Shown one piece after another: positions 37,901 to 48,666 of a stretch of DNA of 64,000 nucleotides. Both the position numbers and the translations under genes were made by a program. The stretch is from Breoghania sp. L-A4. Lineage in GTDB: Bacteria > Pseudomonadota > Alphaproteobacteria > Rhizobiales > Stappiaceae. The notes beneath the pieces are model-generated. The model did no database searches. It saw only the letters and a list, made by a program, of their open reading frames with translations, and was not told the DNA's origin. Position 1 is the first letter of the stretch. Every line of letters starts with the position of its first letter. The stretch covers positions 2,581,579 through 2,645,578 of the forward strand of contig NZ_CP031841.1 in assembly GCF_003432385.1 (NCBI RefSeq), read 5' to 3'.

Positions 37901-38235
37901 TCCGTCTGGAACGCACGCAGCACCTCGCGCAGGTCCTCGGGATCGATTTCGGTGGAGAGCCGAGTCGAGCCAACGACGTCGCAAAACATCACCGTCAGCT
38001 GCCGGCGTTCACCGTCATGCGCCAAACCGCGCGTAAGCAGGCTCGTTGCGGGCGTCCGGCTCGCCTGTTCGGCCTGCTGCACGCCGCATTGCGGGCAGAA
38101 CCGCGCGTTGGGAGGCAGTTCCACGCCACAGGATGTGCACGACTGGACGTCCCTTGCCCCGCAGCCGGGGCAAAACTGTGCACCCTCGGGCAAGACCGCG
38201 CCACACGCGCCACATTGGCGGTCATGCTTCCCCAT
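34937..38235 (-). CDS. Zinc-ribbon/class III cyclase/AAA-ATPase/TPR regulator, frameshifted as sequenced
   Basis: The repaired product is about 1099 aa. It has two zinc ribbons (Cys8, 11, 22, 25 and Cys33, 36, 47, 50), then a class III nucleotide cyclase domain (VMFCDVVGST, Asp86; YMGDGILAYFG). A P-loop ATPase follows (GEPGIGKSG, about 306-314) with a long TPR-rich half. The frame breaks near 36832-36840; one more C (coding strand) joins AVSRPGP to RFPWEARRTDD. The cyclase is odd: the usual N-x-x-x-R reads NIAAF, so the transition-state Arg is Phe212 and catalysis may be weak. It is the first gene of the YcaO operon by position and may sense a ligand for it. Confidence 0.85.
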
Positions 38236-38577
38236 CGACGTCCCCGTTCGTATCCAATTTCAGCGAAAAAAGCCTAGCACTTACCGCGAGGGACGAAAAG
38301 CGGACCGTAGCCAGTGGGCAGGTGGATACAAAGACGCGATTGCTGATTTTGCGGTTTCGAGGCTTCTCCCGCATGCGCCGGCGGCCGGCAATGGCGCCGC
38401 TCTGCCTTACCGTGTTGGTCTCACGCGGGTACCGGCACCATCACGCTCGCGTGTCGCGTGCCGATCGGATCGCAGTGTGCCGGGGATCGGGCGCCGGAAA
38501 GCGCACATGTGCGCGATGCGATCGACGACCGGCAGCCGTCGGAGGCAACGCGCCGAGACATTTCCCGGCTGAGTCCA
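38236..38577. other. Intergenic region upstream of the cyclase-YcaO operon
   Basis: This 342-base gap lies upstream of the leftward operon and downstream of a small secreted protein gene. It should contain the operon promoter. I cannot pick a convincing -35/-10 pair, and no gene or RNA is supported. Confidence 0.45.
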
Positions 38578-38949
38578 TCACCGTGTCGCGAACCAGACGG
38601 CACCCTTCCACAGAGGTTTGTCGAGCAGACCGTTGTTCAGGTCCGCATAGTGTTGCTGCTCTTGCGGGTCTTCGCAGATCAACCGCCAGATTTTGCCGTC
38701 ACCGTATTCGACACCGACCGTGCGCCCGTTCTCGCTCTCGTATTCCGTCCAGGCAACGGTGTGCGGGAACGCGAAATAGTTCTTGTTGCAATAGGTGACC
38801 TGCACCATGCCGCGCTTCTTTGAACTGAAGATCTGCTGGCTCTCGACGAAGTCACCAAAACCGTCACGGGAAATGATATGCACTTCACCGGCCGCCGCCG
38901 GCGTTGCCAACAGCAGCAGTGCTCCCATCGTGTGAACAAGCTTTTGCAT
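38578..38949 (-). CDS. Small secreted protein of unknown function
   Basis: 123 aa. A signal peptide is clear (MQKLVHTMGALLLLATPAAAG, cleavage near 19-20). The mature part of about 100 residues contains two Cys (TYCNKNY and LICEDP), which could form a disulfide, and many aromatic residues. I chose the ATG at 38949, with GGAG 9 bases upstream; the longer in-frame start at 39057 would bury the signal peptide. I recognise no family. It lies upstream of the cyclase-YcaO operon on the same strand, 342 bases away. Confidence 0.65.
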   Translation of the reverse strand: MQKLVHTMGALLLLATPAAAGEVHIISRDGFGDFVESQQIFSSKKRGMVQVTYCNKNYFAFPHTVAWTEYESENGRTVGVEYGDGKIWRLICEDPQEQQHYADLNNGLLDKPLWKGAVWFATR

Positions 38950-39046
38950 CGTCACTGGCTCCAATCGCGGTTGCAACAGTCGCGGAAGGTGACGTATGGC
39001 CGCGAGGAATTGTATCCACTCGAAACCTGAATACACAGACACACAT

Positions 39047-39568
39047 TTAGGGCTCAATAAATTGAGCCAGCGAAGTTGATAAAAATTTTAGTGAATATCG
39101 TGCTGCAATCAATCTGACTTCGTGCCGTCCGAGATCGCCGAATGTCTGCGCGCTGTGCACGGTCGGCGCGCCGCGGCGTGCGATCGCAAAATGGACAAGG
39201 CCCACGGGCTTCTCCCGCGAGCCGCCGCCGGGGCCGGCTATGCCGGTGATCGAAACGGCGGCGTCTGCGCGCGACTTACCAAGCGCGCCTTGCGCCATGG
39301 CGCGCGCCACGGGCTCGCTGACGGCTCCGTGCTCCGCGATCAACTCTGGCGCGACGCCGAGCATCGCTGACTTGGCTTCGTTGGAATAGGTGACAAAGCC
39401 GCAATCGAGAACGGCGGATGAGCCTGCGATGTCGGTGATCGCGGCCGCAACCATGCCGCCGGTGCAGGATTCCGCCGTCGCGACAAGCAGACCGAGGCTG
39501 CTGGCCGCGTCCAACAGTTCCCGCGCCAAGGCCTGCAAGGACATGTCCCCGATCTGGACGCTTGTCAT
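39047..39568 (-). CDS. CinA C-terminal nicotinamide-nucleotide amidase
   Basis: PncC/CinA-C enzymes hydrolyse NMN to nicotinate mononucleotide in pyridine nucleotide salvage. The 173-residue protein shows [19 protein letters not shown] (about 27-45, the catalytic Ser region), [16 protein letters not shown] and [20 protein letters not shown]. It is the stand-alone amidase domain without the N-terminal MoaB-like domain. I chose the ATG at 39568, with AGGAAG 6 bases upstream. It follows ispDF by 37 bases in the same direction, the usual arrangement in this group. The extreme C-terminus is less typical. Confidence 0.9.
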   Translation of the reverse strand: MTSVQIGDMSLQALARELLDAASSLGLLVATAESCTGGMVAAAITDIAGSSAVLDCGFVTYSNEAKSAMLGVAPELIAEHGAVSEPVARAMAQGALGKSRADAAVSITGIAGPGGGSREKPVGLVHFAIARRGAPTVHSAQTFGDLGRHEVRLIAARYSLKFLSTSLAQFIEP

Positions 39569-39605
39569 GATCACTTCCTTTCCCGGTTCCGTCGGCGTGT
39601 CAGCG

Positions 39606-40871
39606 TCAAGCGGTGGCATCGGAGCCTGCGTCATCATCGCCGAGCGGCAGGCGCACTGTCGCGGTGGCCATGGCGGCGATTCCCTCCCGCCGGCCAGTGA
39701 ATCCCAAGCTTTCGGAGGTCGTCGCCTTGACGGCGATGCGCTGGACCGGCAGGCCGCAGATGGCGGCGATCCGGGCGCGCATGGCGTCGCGATGCGGTCC
39801 AATCTTCGGCTCCTCGCAGATGATCGTCAGGTCGATGTGGGCAATCCGCCCACCGCGCCGGGCAACGCGCGTCACGGCATGCTCGAGGAAAATGTCCGAG
39901 GCGGCGCCTTTCCACTGCGGATCGGAGGGCGGGAAATGCGAACCGATGTCGCCATCCGCCAGCGCGCCGAATATCGCATCCGTGATCGCATGCAACGCCA
40001 CATCCGCGTCCGAGTGCCCCTTCAGCCGCCTGTCGTGCCCGATCCGAACGCCGCCGAGGATCACATGGTCGCCGGGGGCAAACGCATGCACGTCGTAGCC
40101 GTTGCCGACACGGATATCACCCAGGGTCGCCCATTGCTGCAGGCGCATGCATTCATCGGCCGCCACGAGATCGCTCCTTGTCGTGATCTTGATATTGTCT
40201 TCGCCTCCGCGGACCGCCGTGATCGCATGCCCGGCCCATTCCGCCACCGCGGCGTCATCGGTAAACGACGTCTCGCCCCGTTCAAACGCCTGTCGATGCG
40301 CGTCGAGCACGACGTCGAAACGAAATCCCTGCGGCGTCTGCGCCGCCCAAAGGCCGTCGCGGGGAAGTGTGTTGGTCACACGTCCCGCGTCATCGACCCG
40401 CTTTATCGTGTCCGTGCAGGGAAGGGCGGCCAGCACCGCTGGCTTGCCCGCATCGAGCGCGTTCCAGACCCGCTCGATGGTGGCTGTGTCAATGAACGGC
40501 CGAGCGCCATCATGAACCAGCACATAGGCCGGCGGAGCGTCCGCCAGGCTCTCCAGTCCCAGCCGCACCGACGCCTGGCGCGTGGCGCCGCCTGTCACCG
40601 GGGCCATTAACTTGTTTCGCGCCTCGATATCGCCTATTGCGGCGTCATAAAGCGCCCTGTCATCTGCGTGTATGACCGTGACGATCCTGTCGATGCGGTG
40701 GCTTGCGCCAAGCGCATCGAGTGTAAGCGCCAGAATCGGCCGTGCGCCGATCGGCAAATACTGCTTCGGCCCCGCATCCCCATCGGCGGCCATGCGCGAC
40801 CCGCGGCCCGCCGCGACGACGATTGCGACAGTGCCTTTGCCGCGCGGCACGGTATTTGCGTTATTTGGCAT
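39606..40871 (-). CDS. ispDF: Bifunctional IspD/IspF isoprenoid enzyme
   Basis: This fusion catalyses two steps of the MEP pathway: CTP-dependent formation of CDP-methylerythritol (IspD) and cyclisation to MEcPP (IspF). The IspD half (about 1-235) has [22 protein letters not shown] and [11 protein letters not shown]. The IspF half (about 260-421) has [10 protein letters not shown] with its metal-binding Asp and His, [20 protein letters not shown], and [18 protein letters not shown] chose the ATG at 40871 (421 aa), with CGGAAG upstream. It is divergent from dusB and co-directional with the CinA-like gene. Confidence 0.96.
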   Translation of the reverse strand: MPNNANTVPRGKGTVAIVVAAGRGSRMAADGDAGPKQYLPIGARPILALTLDALGASHRIDRIVTVIHADDRALYDAAIGDIEARNKLMAPVTGGATRQASVRLGLESLADAPPAYVLVHDGARPFIDTATIERVWNALDAGKPAVLAALPCTDTIKRVDDAGRVTNTLPRDGLWAAQTPQGFRFDVVLDAHRQAFERGETSFTDDAAVAEWAGHAITAVRGGEDNIKITTRSDLVAADECMRLQQWATLGDIRVGNGYDVHAFAPGDHVILGGVRIGHDRRLKGHSDADVALHAITDAIFGALADGDIGSHFPPSDPQWKGAASDIFLEHAVTRVARRGGRIAHIDLTIICEEPKIGPHRDAMRARIAAICGLPVQRIAVKATTSESLGFTGRREGIAAMATATVRLPLGDDDAGSDATA

Positions 40872-40916
40872 GGGCTTCCGGATCGGCGCTCGTGGATGGC
40901 GGTTGTGTCGGAGCAA

Positions 40917-40945
40917 TTGCACCGGGAAACAACCGGCTCGATAAA
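40917..40945 (+). promoter_or_regulatory. Candidate promoter for dusB-ntr operon
   Basis: TTGCAC (40917-40922) and GATAAA (40940-40945) are separated by 17 bases, about 40 bases before the dusB start. This is the best sigma-70-like pair in the ispDF-dusB gap. Confidence 0.35.
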
Positions 40946-40986
40946 AAGTCAATCATGGTCTTGCCGAATGCCGATAGTTGTCTAAT

Positions 40987-42045
40987 ATGTGTGCAATCAT
41001 GAACGATGCTCATAAAATAAGCAAAGACCCTACATCCGCTGCCCAGTCAAAAGGCTTGGCAATCGGCGGCTTGCGCACCGCGAACTGCGTGCTGCTCGCC
41101 CCGATGTCCGGAGTTACGGATCTGCCATTTCGCCGAATCGCGGCGCGCTTCGGCGCGGGACTCGTGGTTTCGGAAATGGTGGCGAGCGAGGCGCTGGTTG
41201 ACGGCGACCCCGAAACGACCCTGCGCATGGAAGGCGCCGGCATCCGTCCCCACGTGGTGCAGCTTGCCGGCCGCGAGGCGCGCTGGATGGCCGAGGGCGC
41301 CCGGCGCGCCGAGGCATCCGGCGCGGAGATGATCGACATCAACATGGGCTGCCCCTCCAAGCGTGTGACCACAGGCTACTCCGGTTCGGCGCTGATGCGC
41401 GACCTCGATCATGCGATGACGCTGATCGACGCGACCGTCGGAGCGACGGCGTTGCCGGTCACGGTGAAAATGCGGCTTGGCTGGGACGAACGCAGCATCA
41501 ATGCGCCGGAGCTCGCCCGCCGGGCACAGGACGCTGGCGTGCAGATGATCACGGTGCATGGCCGCACGCGCTGCCAGTTTTACAAGGGCGCGGCCAATTG
41601 GCCCGCCATCCGTGCGGTCAGCGAGGCGGTCTCCATCCCAGTCATCGCAAACGGCGATTGCATGGATTCGCGTGATGCCGGGCGGATGCTGGCCCAATCG
41701 GGCGCCGACGGCGTGATGATCGGACGCGGCGCATACGGGCGTCCTTGGATCGTCGGCGCGGTCGCCGACAGTCTCGACGGGCGGCCGGAGCGGGAAGGGC
41801 CTTCGGGCGCGGACCTGGCCGATCTGGTGGTCGAGCACTATCAGGCGATGCTGGCGCACTACGGCACGCAGCTTGGATTGCGCTGCGCGCGCAAACATCT
41901 GGGCTGGTATCTCGATGGCGTCGCCGAGGACGCGAAGCCGGCGCCTGCGCACCGCAAGGCGCTGCTGACTTGCGATGAACCGGCCACCGTCGAACGGCTG
42001 GCCCATTCCCTGTTTTCTGACTGCACGTCGCGGAGAGCCGCATGA
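40987..42045 (+). CDS. dusB: tRNA-dihydrouridine synthase B
   Basis: DusB reduces uridine to dihydrouridine in the tRNA D-loop using FMN and NADPH. It has [18 protein letters not shown] near the N-terminus, [28 protein letters not shown] (containing the catalytic Cys), [13 protein letters not shown] and [12 protein letters not shown]. About 352 aa from the ATG at 40987; a TTG at 40978 and an ATG at 40999 are alternatives and none has a clear ribosome site. Its stop overlaps the ntrB start by 4 bases, the classic dusB(nifR3)-ntrBC arrangement of alphaproteobacteria. Confidence 0.95.
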   Translation: MCAIMNDAHKISKDPTSAAQSKGLAIGGLRTANCVLLAPMSGVTDLPFRRIAARFGAGLVVSEMVASEALVDGDPETTLRMEGAGIRPHVVQLAGREARWMAEGARRAEASGAEMIDINMGCPSKRVTTGYSGSALMRDLDHAMTLIDATVGATALPVTVKMRLGWDERSINAPELARRAQDAGVQMITVHGRTRCQFYKGAANWPAIRAVSEAVSIPVIANGDCMDSRDAGRMLAQSGADGVMIGRGAYGRPWIVGAVADSLDGRPEREGPSGADLADLVVEHYQAMLAHYGTQLGLRCARKHLGWYLDGVAEDAKPAPAHRKALLTCDEPATVERLAHSLFSDCTSRRAA

Positions 42046-43198
42046 TGAGCGATAGCATCGACCGCAGCGGCGCTTTGCCGGGCGAGGCGAAGAGTACGGC
42101 GAGCGGCGCGGGCACGGATATTCTCGATGCGCTGCCGCATCCGGTCTTGCTGGTTGATCCGAATGGCCGCATCGAGCAGGCCAACATGGCGGCGGAGATC
42201 TTTTTCAGCGCCAGCGGCGCGGTCATGCACCGGCATCCGCTTGATTATTTCGTGCCCTTCGGGAGCCCCCTGTTGACCCTCGTCGATCAGGTCAAGCAGC
42301 GCGGTTCCGCGGTCAACGAGTACAAGGTCGACATCAGTTCGCCACGCATCGGCTCGGAAAAGATGGTCGACATCTATGCCGCGCCGGTGAACGAGCGGCC
42401 CGGTTTCGTCACCCTGATGCTGCAAGAGCGCACGATGGCGGAGAAGATCGACCGCCAACTGTCGTCGCGCGGCGCCGCGCGCACCGTCACCGGGCTCGCC
42501 GCGATGCTGGCCCATGAGATCAAGAACCCGCTCTCAGGCATTCGCGGCGCCGCGCAGCTTCTCGAACAGTCCGCCGATGACGATGATCGTGCCCTGACCC
42601 GGCTGATCATGGATGAGGCGGATCGCATCGTGAAGCTTGTCGACCGGATGGAAGTGTTTTCCGACGAAAGACCAATCGATCGCGAAGCGGTCAACATTCA
42701 CGTTATTCTCGACCATGTTAAGCGGCTCGCGGCATCCGGTTTCGCGCGCAATATCAGGATCGTGGAGGAGTACGATCCGTCGTTGCCGCCGGTCTACGCC
42801 AATCGCGACCAGCTTGTGCAGGTGTTTTTGAACCTGGTGAAGAACGCCGCCGAGGCCGTGGGTGACAATCCGGAAGGCGAACTGGTGCTGTCCACCGCGT
42901 TCCGGCCCGGTATCCGCATGTCGGTGCCCGGCACGCGCGACCGCGTCAGTCTGCCGCTGGAATTCAGCGTTCGCGACAACGGACCCGGCGTGCCGGATGA
43001 CCTGATGCCGCATCTCTTCGACCCCTTCGTGACCACCAAGACCAACGGGACCGGATTGGGCCTTGCCCTGGTTGCCAAGATCATTGGCGACCATGGCGGG
43101 GTGATCGAGTGCGACTCGCAGCCCGGACGCACCGCGTTCCGGATTCTGATGCCCGCGTCCTCGAATGAATATCCCACACCCAACAGCGCCAGGAATGA

Positions 43199-43202
<4 letters not shown>
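42042..43202 (+). CDS. ntrB: Nitrogen regulation sensor histidine kinase NtrB
   Basis: NtrB (386 aa) phosphorylates NtrC under nitrogen limitation and is controlled by PII proteins. It has an N-terminal PAS domain (about 26-130, [16 protein letters not shown]), the H-box [16 protein letters not shown] with His158, an N-box ([14 protein letters not shown]) and G-boxes ([23 protein letters not shown]). There are no transmembrane segments, as expected for this cytoplasmic kinase. It overlaps both dusB and ntrC by 4 bases. Confidence 0.96.
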
Positions 43203-44646
<1,444 letters not shown>

Positions 44647-44870
44647 ATGGGGACCTCCCGACGGCGTGTCCATTCCGGCCGGAACGTGGACACCTGTGTC
44701 CGGTCGGACGCGTCCGCAAGCGTCACGAGCGCCGGACTTTCCGCCACGCGGTTTTGACAATTTTTGCCTCGCAGATGTCGCATTTTGGCGACAGTGTGGT
44801 ATCCGTGACGCAGTGCACCGATTGTCGGCATCGCGGCCCGGCCCGCCCACGAATGGAATATTGACTGTCC

Positions 44871-47153
44871 ATGACCCTGCTGAGCGACGCGGAATCGGAA
44901 AAGACCTTGCGCCCGCCCGGTCAAGGAAACCGGCTGGTCCGGTCCTACGGTCTGGTGTTCATGGTCCTGTCTCTGGTCTCGGTGGCGGCGACCTTCGCTG
45001 TCCTGACGGGCATGACGCCGATTGTGCCGAGCCAGGAGGTAATCTCGATCGCGCTGGGCTGCAACGCCGTGGTCATCGGCGCCCTTTGCCTCGCGATCGG
45101 CTGGGAAATCTACGGTTTGTGGGTTGCCCGAAGACGGGGCAGGGCGGCGGCGCGATTGCAGGTTCGCATCGTTGGCCTGTTCAGCGTCATTGCGGCGGTC
45201 CCAGCCATCCTCGTGGCGATTGTCGCGACCATCACGTTGGATCGGGGTCTCGACCGCTGGTTTGAGGAACGCACCCGGCAGATCATCGACAATTCACTCA
45301 CCGTGGCGCGTGCCTACCTGCAGGAGCATGCGCGCGTGCTTCGCGGCGATCTCATCGCCATGGCCAATGACGTCGACCGGGCGAAGTCCGTCTACGACTA
45401 CGAGCCGACCCGGTTTGATTCGTTTTTCGAAGCCCAGGCGAGCCTGCGCACCTTGCCCGCGGCATTTCTGCTGAAGAAGGACGGCACGGTTGTCACCCGC
45501 ACCGTGGTCGACCCCAAGACCACGGTTCTCATGCCGCCGGCGTCGGCGTTCACGCAGGCCGAGAAGGGCGAGCCCGTTCTCATCGCGCCGGGTGTTTCCA
45601 GTCAGGTGGGTGGGATCATCAAGCTCGTCGCCTATGACGACATCTTCCTGTATGTGGCGCGCGCCATGGATCCGCGCGTCGTCGATTACCTGCGCATCGC
45701 CCAGGAAGGCGAGAGCGAGTACAACGATCTCGAAAAGAGCCGTTTCGGCGTCCAGATCGCGTTTGCCCTTGTCTATACCGGCGTGGCGCTGGTGTTGCTG
45801 CTGTCGTCGATCTGGGTGGGGTTTGGCTTCGCCAATCGCATGGTGTCCCCGATCCGCCGGCTGATCAGCGCGGCCGACCAGGTGTCGGAAGGAAATCTCT
45901 ACACCCAGGTGCCGATAGACCGGCGGGAAGGGGATCTTGCCAATCTTGGGGCCACCTTCAACAACATGACGGCGCAGTTGCGCGGCCAGCGCGACGCGCT
46001 GTTGTCGGCCAACGACCAGATTGACCGCCGCGCGCGGTTCACCGAGGCCGTGCTGGCCGGTGTCACGGCGGGGGTTATCGGCATCGACGATGGCGGGCGC
46101 ATCACCCTGATCAACCGCTCCGGACTCAGCTTGCTGGACCATTCGGAAGACGAACTGCGCGACCGCAACATCACGGATGTGGTTCCCGAGCTCGCCGATA
46201 TCGTCAACGAGATGCTGGACGACAGCTACGCGCGCGCCATTCAGGGGCAGATCACGCTGATGCGCGGCGGCCGAGAGCGCATCGTCAACGTGCGGGTGAC
46301 GACCGAACAGTCCGCAAAACGTGAGCACGGCTATGTGGTCACGCTGGACGACATCACCGACCTGGTCAGCGCCCAGCGGACATCCGCCTGGGCTGACGTG
46401 GCGCGGCGCATCGCGCATGAAATCAAGAACCCGCTGACCCCGATCCAGCTGTCGGCCGAGCGCATCCGGCGCCGCTATGGCAAGCAGATCGAAACCGACC
46501 GCGAGATTTTTGACCAATGCGTCAACACGATCATCCGCCAGGTGGGCGACATCGGACGGATGGTCGACGAGTTCTCCTCCTTCGCCCGGATGCCGAAGCC
46601 GGCCAAGGAGGATCGTGATCTCGTGCCAGTGGTGCGCGAGGCGGTGTTCATGCAGTCCGTGGCTCAGGCCGACATAGACATCAAGATGGAGCTGCCGCAG
46701 ACCCCGTTGATCGCCCACTTCGATCACCGGTTGCTCGGCCAGGCGCTCACCAATGTCATCAAGAACGCCACCGAAGGCGTTCTTGCCGTCCCGGAAGTGG
46801 ACCGTGGCAAGGGCCGCATCACCGTCTCGCTGAGCAAGAATGATGGCTTCTGTGTGGTCGATGTCATCGACAATGGCGTCGGCCTGCCGCACGAAAACAG
46901 GCAAAGATTGCTTGAACCTTACATGACAACGCGCGAGAAGGGCACCGGACTGGGGCTCGCGATCGTGCGAAAGATTCTCGAAGATCACGGCGGTGGCGTC
47001 GAACTGCTTGATGCTCCCGACGTGGCCGGCGGCGGCCGTGGCGCCTGGGTGCGCCTGACGATCGCGGCCAGCGACACATTGCCGGGCACACTTGATATTG
47101 ATCCTGATTTAGAACCTCAAACAGAAGATCCGGTCGCACCCCATGGCGTCTGA
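44871..47153 (+). CDS. ntrY: Sensor histidine kinase NtrY
   Basis: This membrane kinase (760 aa) pairs with NtrX in nitrogen and redox control. The N-terminal region has several hydrophobic segments (about 25-110, such as YGLVFMVLSLVSVAATFAVL) flanking a periplasmic domain, with another near 300. A HAMP segment (FANRMVSPIRRLISAADQVS), a PAS domain, the H-box [20 protein letters not shown] (His516) and ATP-binding boxes (TNVIKNATEGV, VIDNGVGLP, GTGLGLAIVRKI) follow. It begins 224 bases after ntrC, a gap in which I see no gene. It overlaps ntrX by 11 bases. Confidence 0.95.
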   Translation: MTLLSDAESEKTLRPPGQGNRLVRSYGLVFMVLSLVSVAATFAVLTGMTPIVPSQEVISIALGCNAVVIGALCLAIGWEIYGLWVARRRGRAAARLQVRIVGLFSVIAAVPAILVAIVATITLDRGLDRWFEERTRQIIDNSLTVARAYLQEHARVLRGDLIAMANDVDRAKSVYDYEPTRFDSFFEAQASLRTLPAAFLLKKDGTVVTRTVVDPKTTVLMPPASAFTQAEKGEPVLIAPGVSSQVGGIIKLVAYDDIFLYVARAMDPRVVDYLRIAQEGESEYNDLEKSRFGVQIAFALVYTGVALVLLLSSIWVGFGFANRMVSPIRRLISAADQVSEGNLYTQVPIDRREGDLANLGATFNNMTAQLRGQRDALLSANDQIDRRARFTEAVLAGVTAGVIGIDDGGRITLINRSGLSLLDHSEDELRDRNITDVVPELADIVNEMLDDSYARAIQGQITLMRGGRERIVNVRVTTEQSAKREHGYVVTLDDITDLVSAQRTSAWADVARRIAHEIKNPLTPIQLSAERIRRRYGKQIETDREIFDQCVNTIIRQVGDIGRMVDEFSSFARMPKPAKEDRDLVPVVREAVFMQSVAQADIDIKMELPQTPLIAHFDHRLLGQALTNVIKNATEGVLAVPEVDRGKGRITVSLSKNDGFCVVDVIDNGVGLPHENRQRLLEPYMTTREKGTGLGLAIVRKILEDHGGGVELLDAPDVAGGGRGAWVRLTIAASDTLPGTLDIDPDLEPQTEDPVAPHGV

Positions 47154-48510
47154 CATTCTCATCGTTGACGACGAAGCGGACATCAGGGACCTCGTTGCGG
47201 GGCTCCTTGATGACGAAGGCTATGAAACACGCACCGCCGCTGACAGCGACAGCGCATTGGCGGCCATCGAGGAACGGCGGCCGTCGCTGCTGGTTCTCGA
47301 CATCTGGCTGCAAGGCAGCCGGCTCGACGGTCTTGCGCTGCTCGACGTGATCAAGCAACAGCACCCGGACCTGCCGGTGGTGATCATTTCCGGTCACGGC
47401 AACGTCGAAACCGCCGTCTCCGCGATCAAGCGCGGCGCATACGACTATATCGAAAAGCCGTTCAAGGCGGACCGGCTCGTCCTGATCGCCGAACGCGCTT
47501 TGGAGGCGTCCAAACTGCGCCGCGAGGTGCGTGACTTGCGCCAGCGCAGCAGTGACGCCAGCCAGTTGATCGGCACATCGAGCGCCATCAGCCATTTGCG
47601 CCAGACCATCGACAAGGTTGCGCCAACCAACAGCCGCATCCTGATTTCCGGGCCGTCGGGCTCCGGCAAGGAGCTTGTCGCGCGTACGATCCACGCGATC
47701 TCCAACCGCGCTCAAGGCCCCTTCGTGGTTATCAACGCGGCGACGATCACGCCGGACCGGATGGAAGAGGAGCTTTTCGGCGTCGAGCCCGAGGACGACC
47801 GGCCCCGCAAGGTGGGGGCGCTCGAGGAAGCCCATGGCGGCACGCTTTATCTCGATGAGGTCGCCGACATGCCGCGCGAGACGCAGGGCAAGATCCTGCG
47901 TGTTCTGGTGGACCAGAATTTCACGCGCGTCGGCGGGGCGACCCGTGTGCATGTGGATATCCGCATCATTTCCTCCAGCGCGCGGAATCTGGACGAGGAG
48001 ATCGCCGAGGGCCGCTTCCGCGAGGATCTGTTCCACAGGCTGGGCGTCGTGCCGTTTCGTGTGCCCGCGCTCTCGGAGCGCCGCGAGGACATCCCCGAAC
48101 TGATCGACTTCTTTTCCGAACAGATATCGAATGCGACCGGAATTCCGCGGCGCCCCATCGCGCCGGATGCCATGGCTGTGTTGCAGACCCACGACTGGCC
48201 GGGAAACATCCGCCAGTTGCGCAACAACGTCGAGCGTCTCATGATCCTGTCGCGCGGCGATCCGGATCGCGAGATCACGGCGGATCTGCTGCCGGCCGAG
48301 GTTGGCGCCACCTTGCCGGGCCTGTCCTCCAACAATGGCGGCGATCATCTGATGGCCCTGCCGCTTCGCGAGGCCCGCGAGGTCTTTGAGCGCGATTACC
48401 TGCAGGCGCAGATCAAGCGGTTCGGAGGAAACATTTCCCGCACCGCGGAATTTGTGGGAATGGAGCGCTCCGCTCTTCACCGCAAGCTGAAATCCCTCGG
48501 TGTTTCATGA
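47143..48510 (+). CDS. ntrX: Response regulator NtrX
   Basis: Partner of NtrY, 455 aa. It has a receiver domain with Asp53 (LLVLDIWLQG), an AAA+ domain with GPSGSGKELVART, and a C-terminal helix-turn-helix (GNISRTAEFVGMERSALHRK). The sigma-54 contact loop is absent: where NtrC has [10 protein letters not shown] this protein reads GVEPEDDRPRKVGALEE. Alphaproteobacterial NtrX proteins are known for this loss, so it probably works with sigma-70 promoters or as a repressor. The start ATG overlaps ntrY. Confidence 0.95.
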   Translation: MASDILIVDDEADIRDLVAGLLDDEGYETRTAADSDSALAAIEERRPSLLVLDIWLQGSRLDGLALLDVIKQQHPDLPVVIISGHGNVETAVSAIKRGAYDYIEKPFKADRLVLIAERALEASKLRREVRDLRQRSSDASQLIGTSSAISHLRQTIDKVAPTNSRILISGPSGSGKELVARTIHAISNRAQGPFVVINAATITPDRMEEELFGVEPEDDRPRKVGALEEAHGGTLYLDEVADMPRETQGKILRVLVDQNFTRVGGATRVHVDIRIISSSARNLDEEIAEGRFREDLFHRLGVVPFRVPALSERREDIPELIDFFSEQISNATGIPRRPIAPDAMAVLQTHDWPGNIRQLRNNVERLMILSRGDPDREITADLLPAEVGATLPGLSSNNGGDHLMALPLREAREVFERDYLQAQIKRFGGNISRTAEFVGMERSALHRKLKSLGVS

Positions 48511-48666
48511 TATCGCTGATGCGGAGCCTGACGTGGACCGCGCGTCCCGGCCGGGCACGATACGCATGCACGGCGTCCATAGGCATGTCCGGGATCTGTG
48601 CGGCGCCGCCGGGAGCGCCGGTGCGGATTTGATCGCGGCGTATAGGCCTTCGCGAAGGAACAACAC

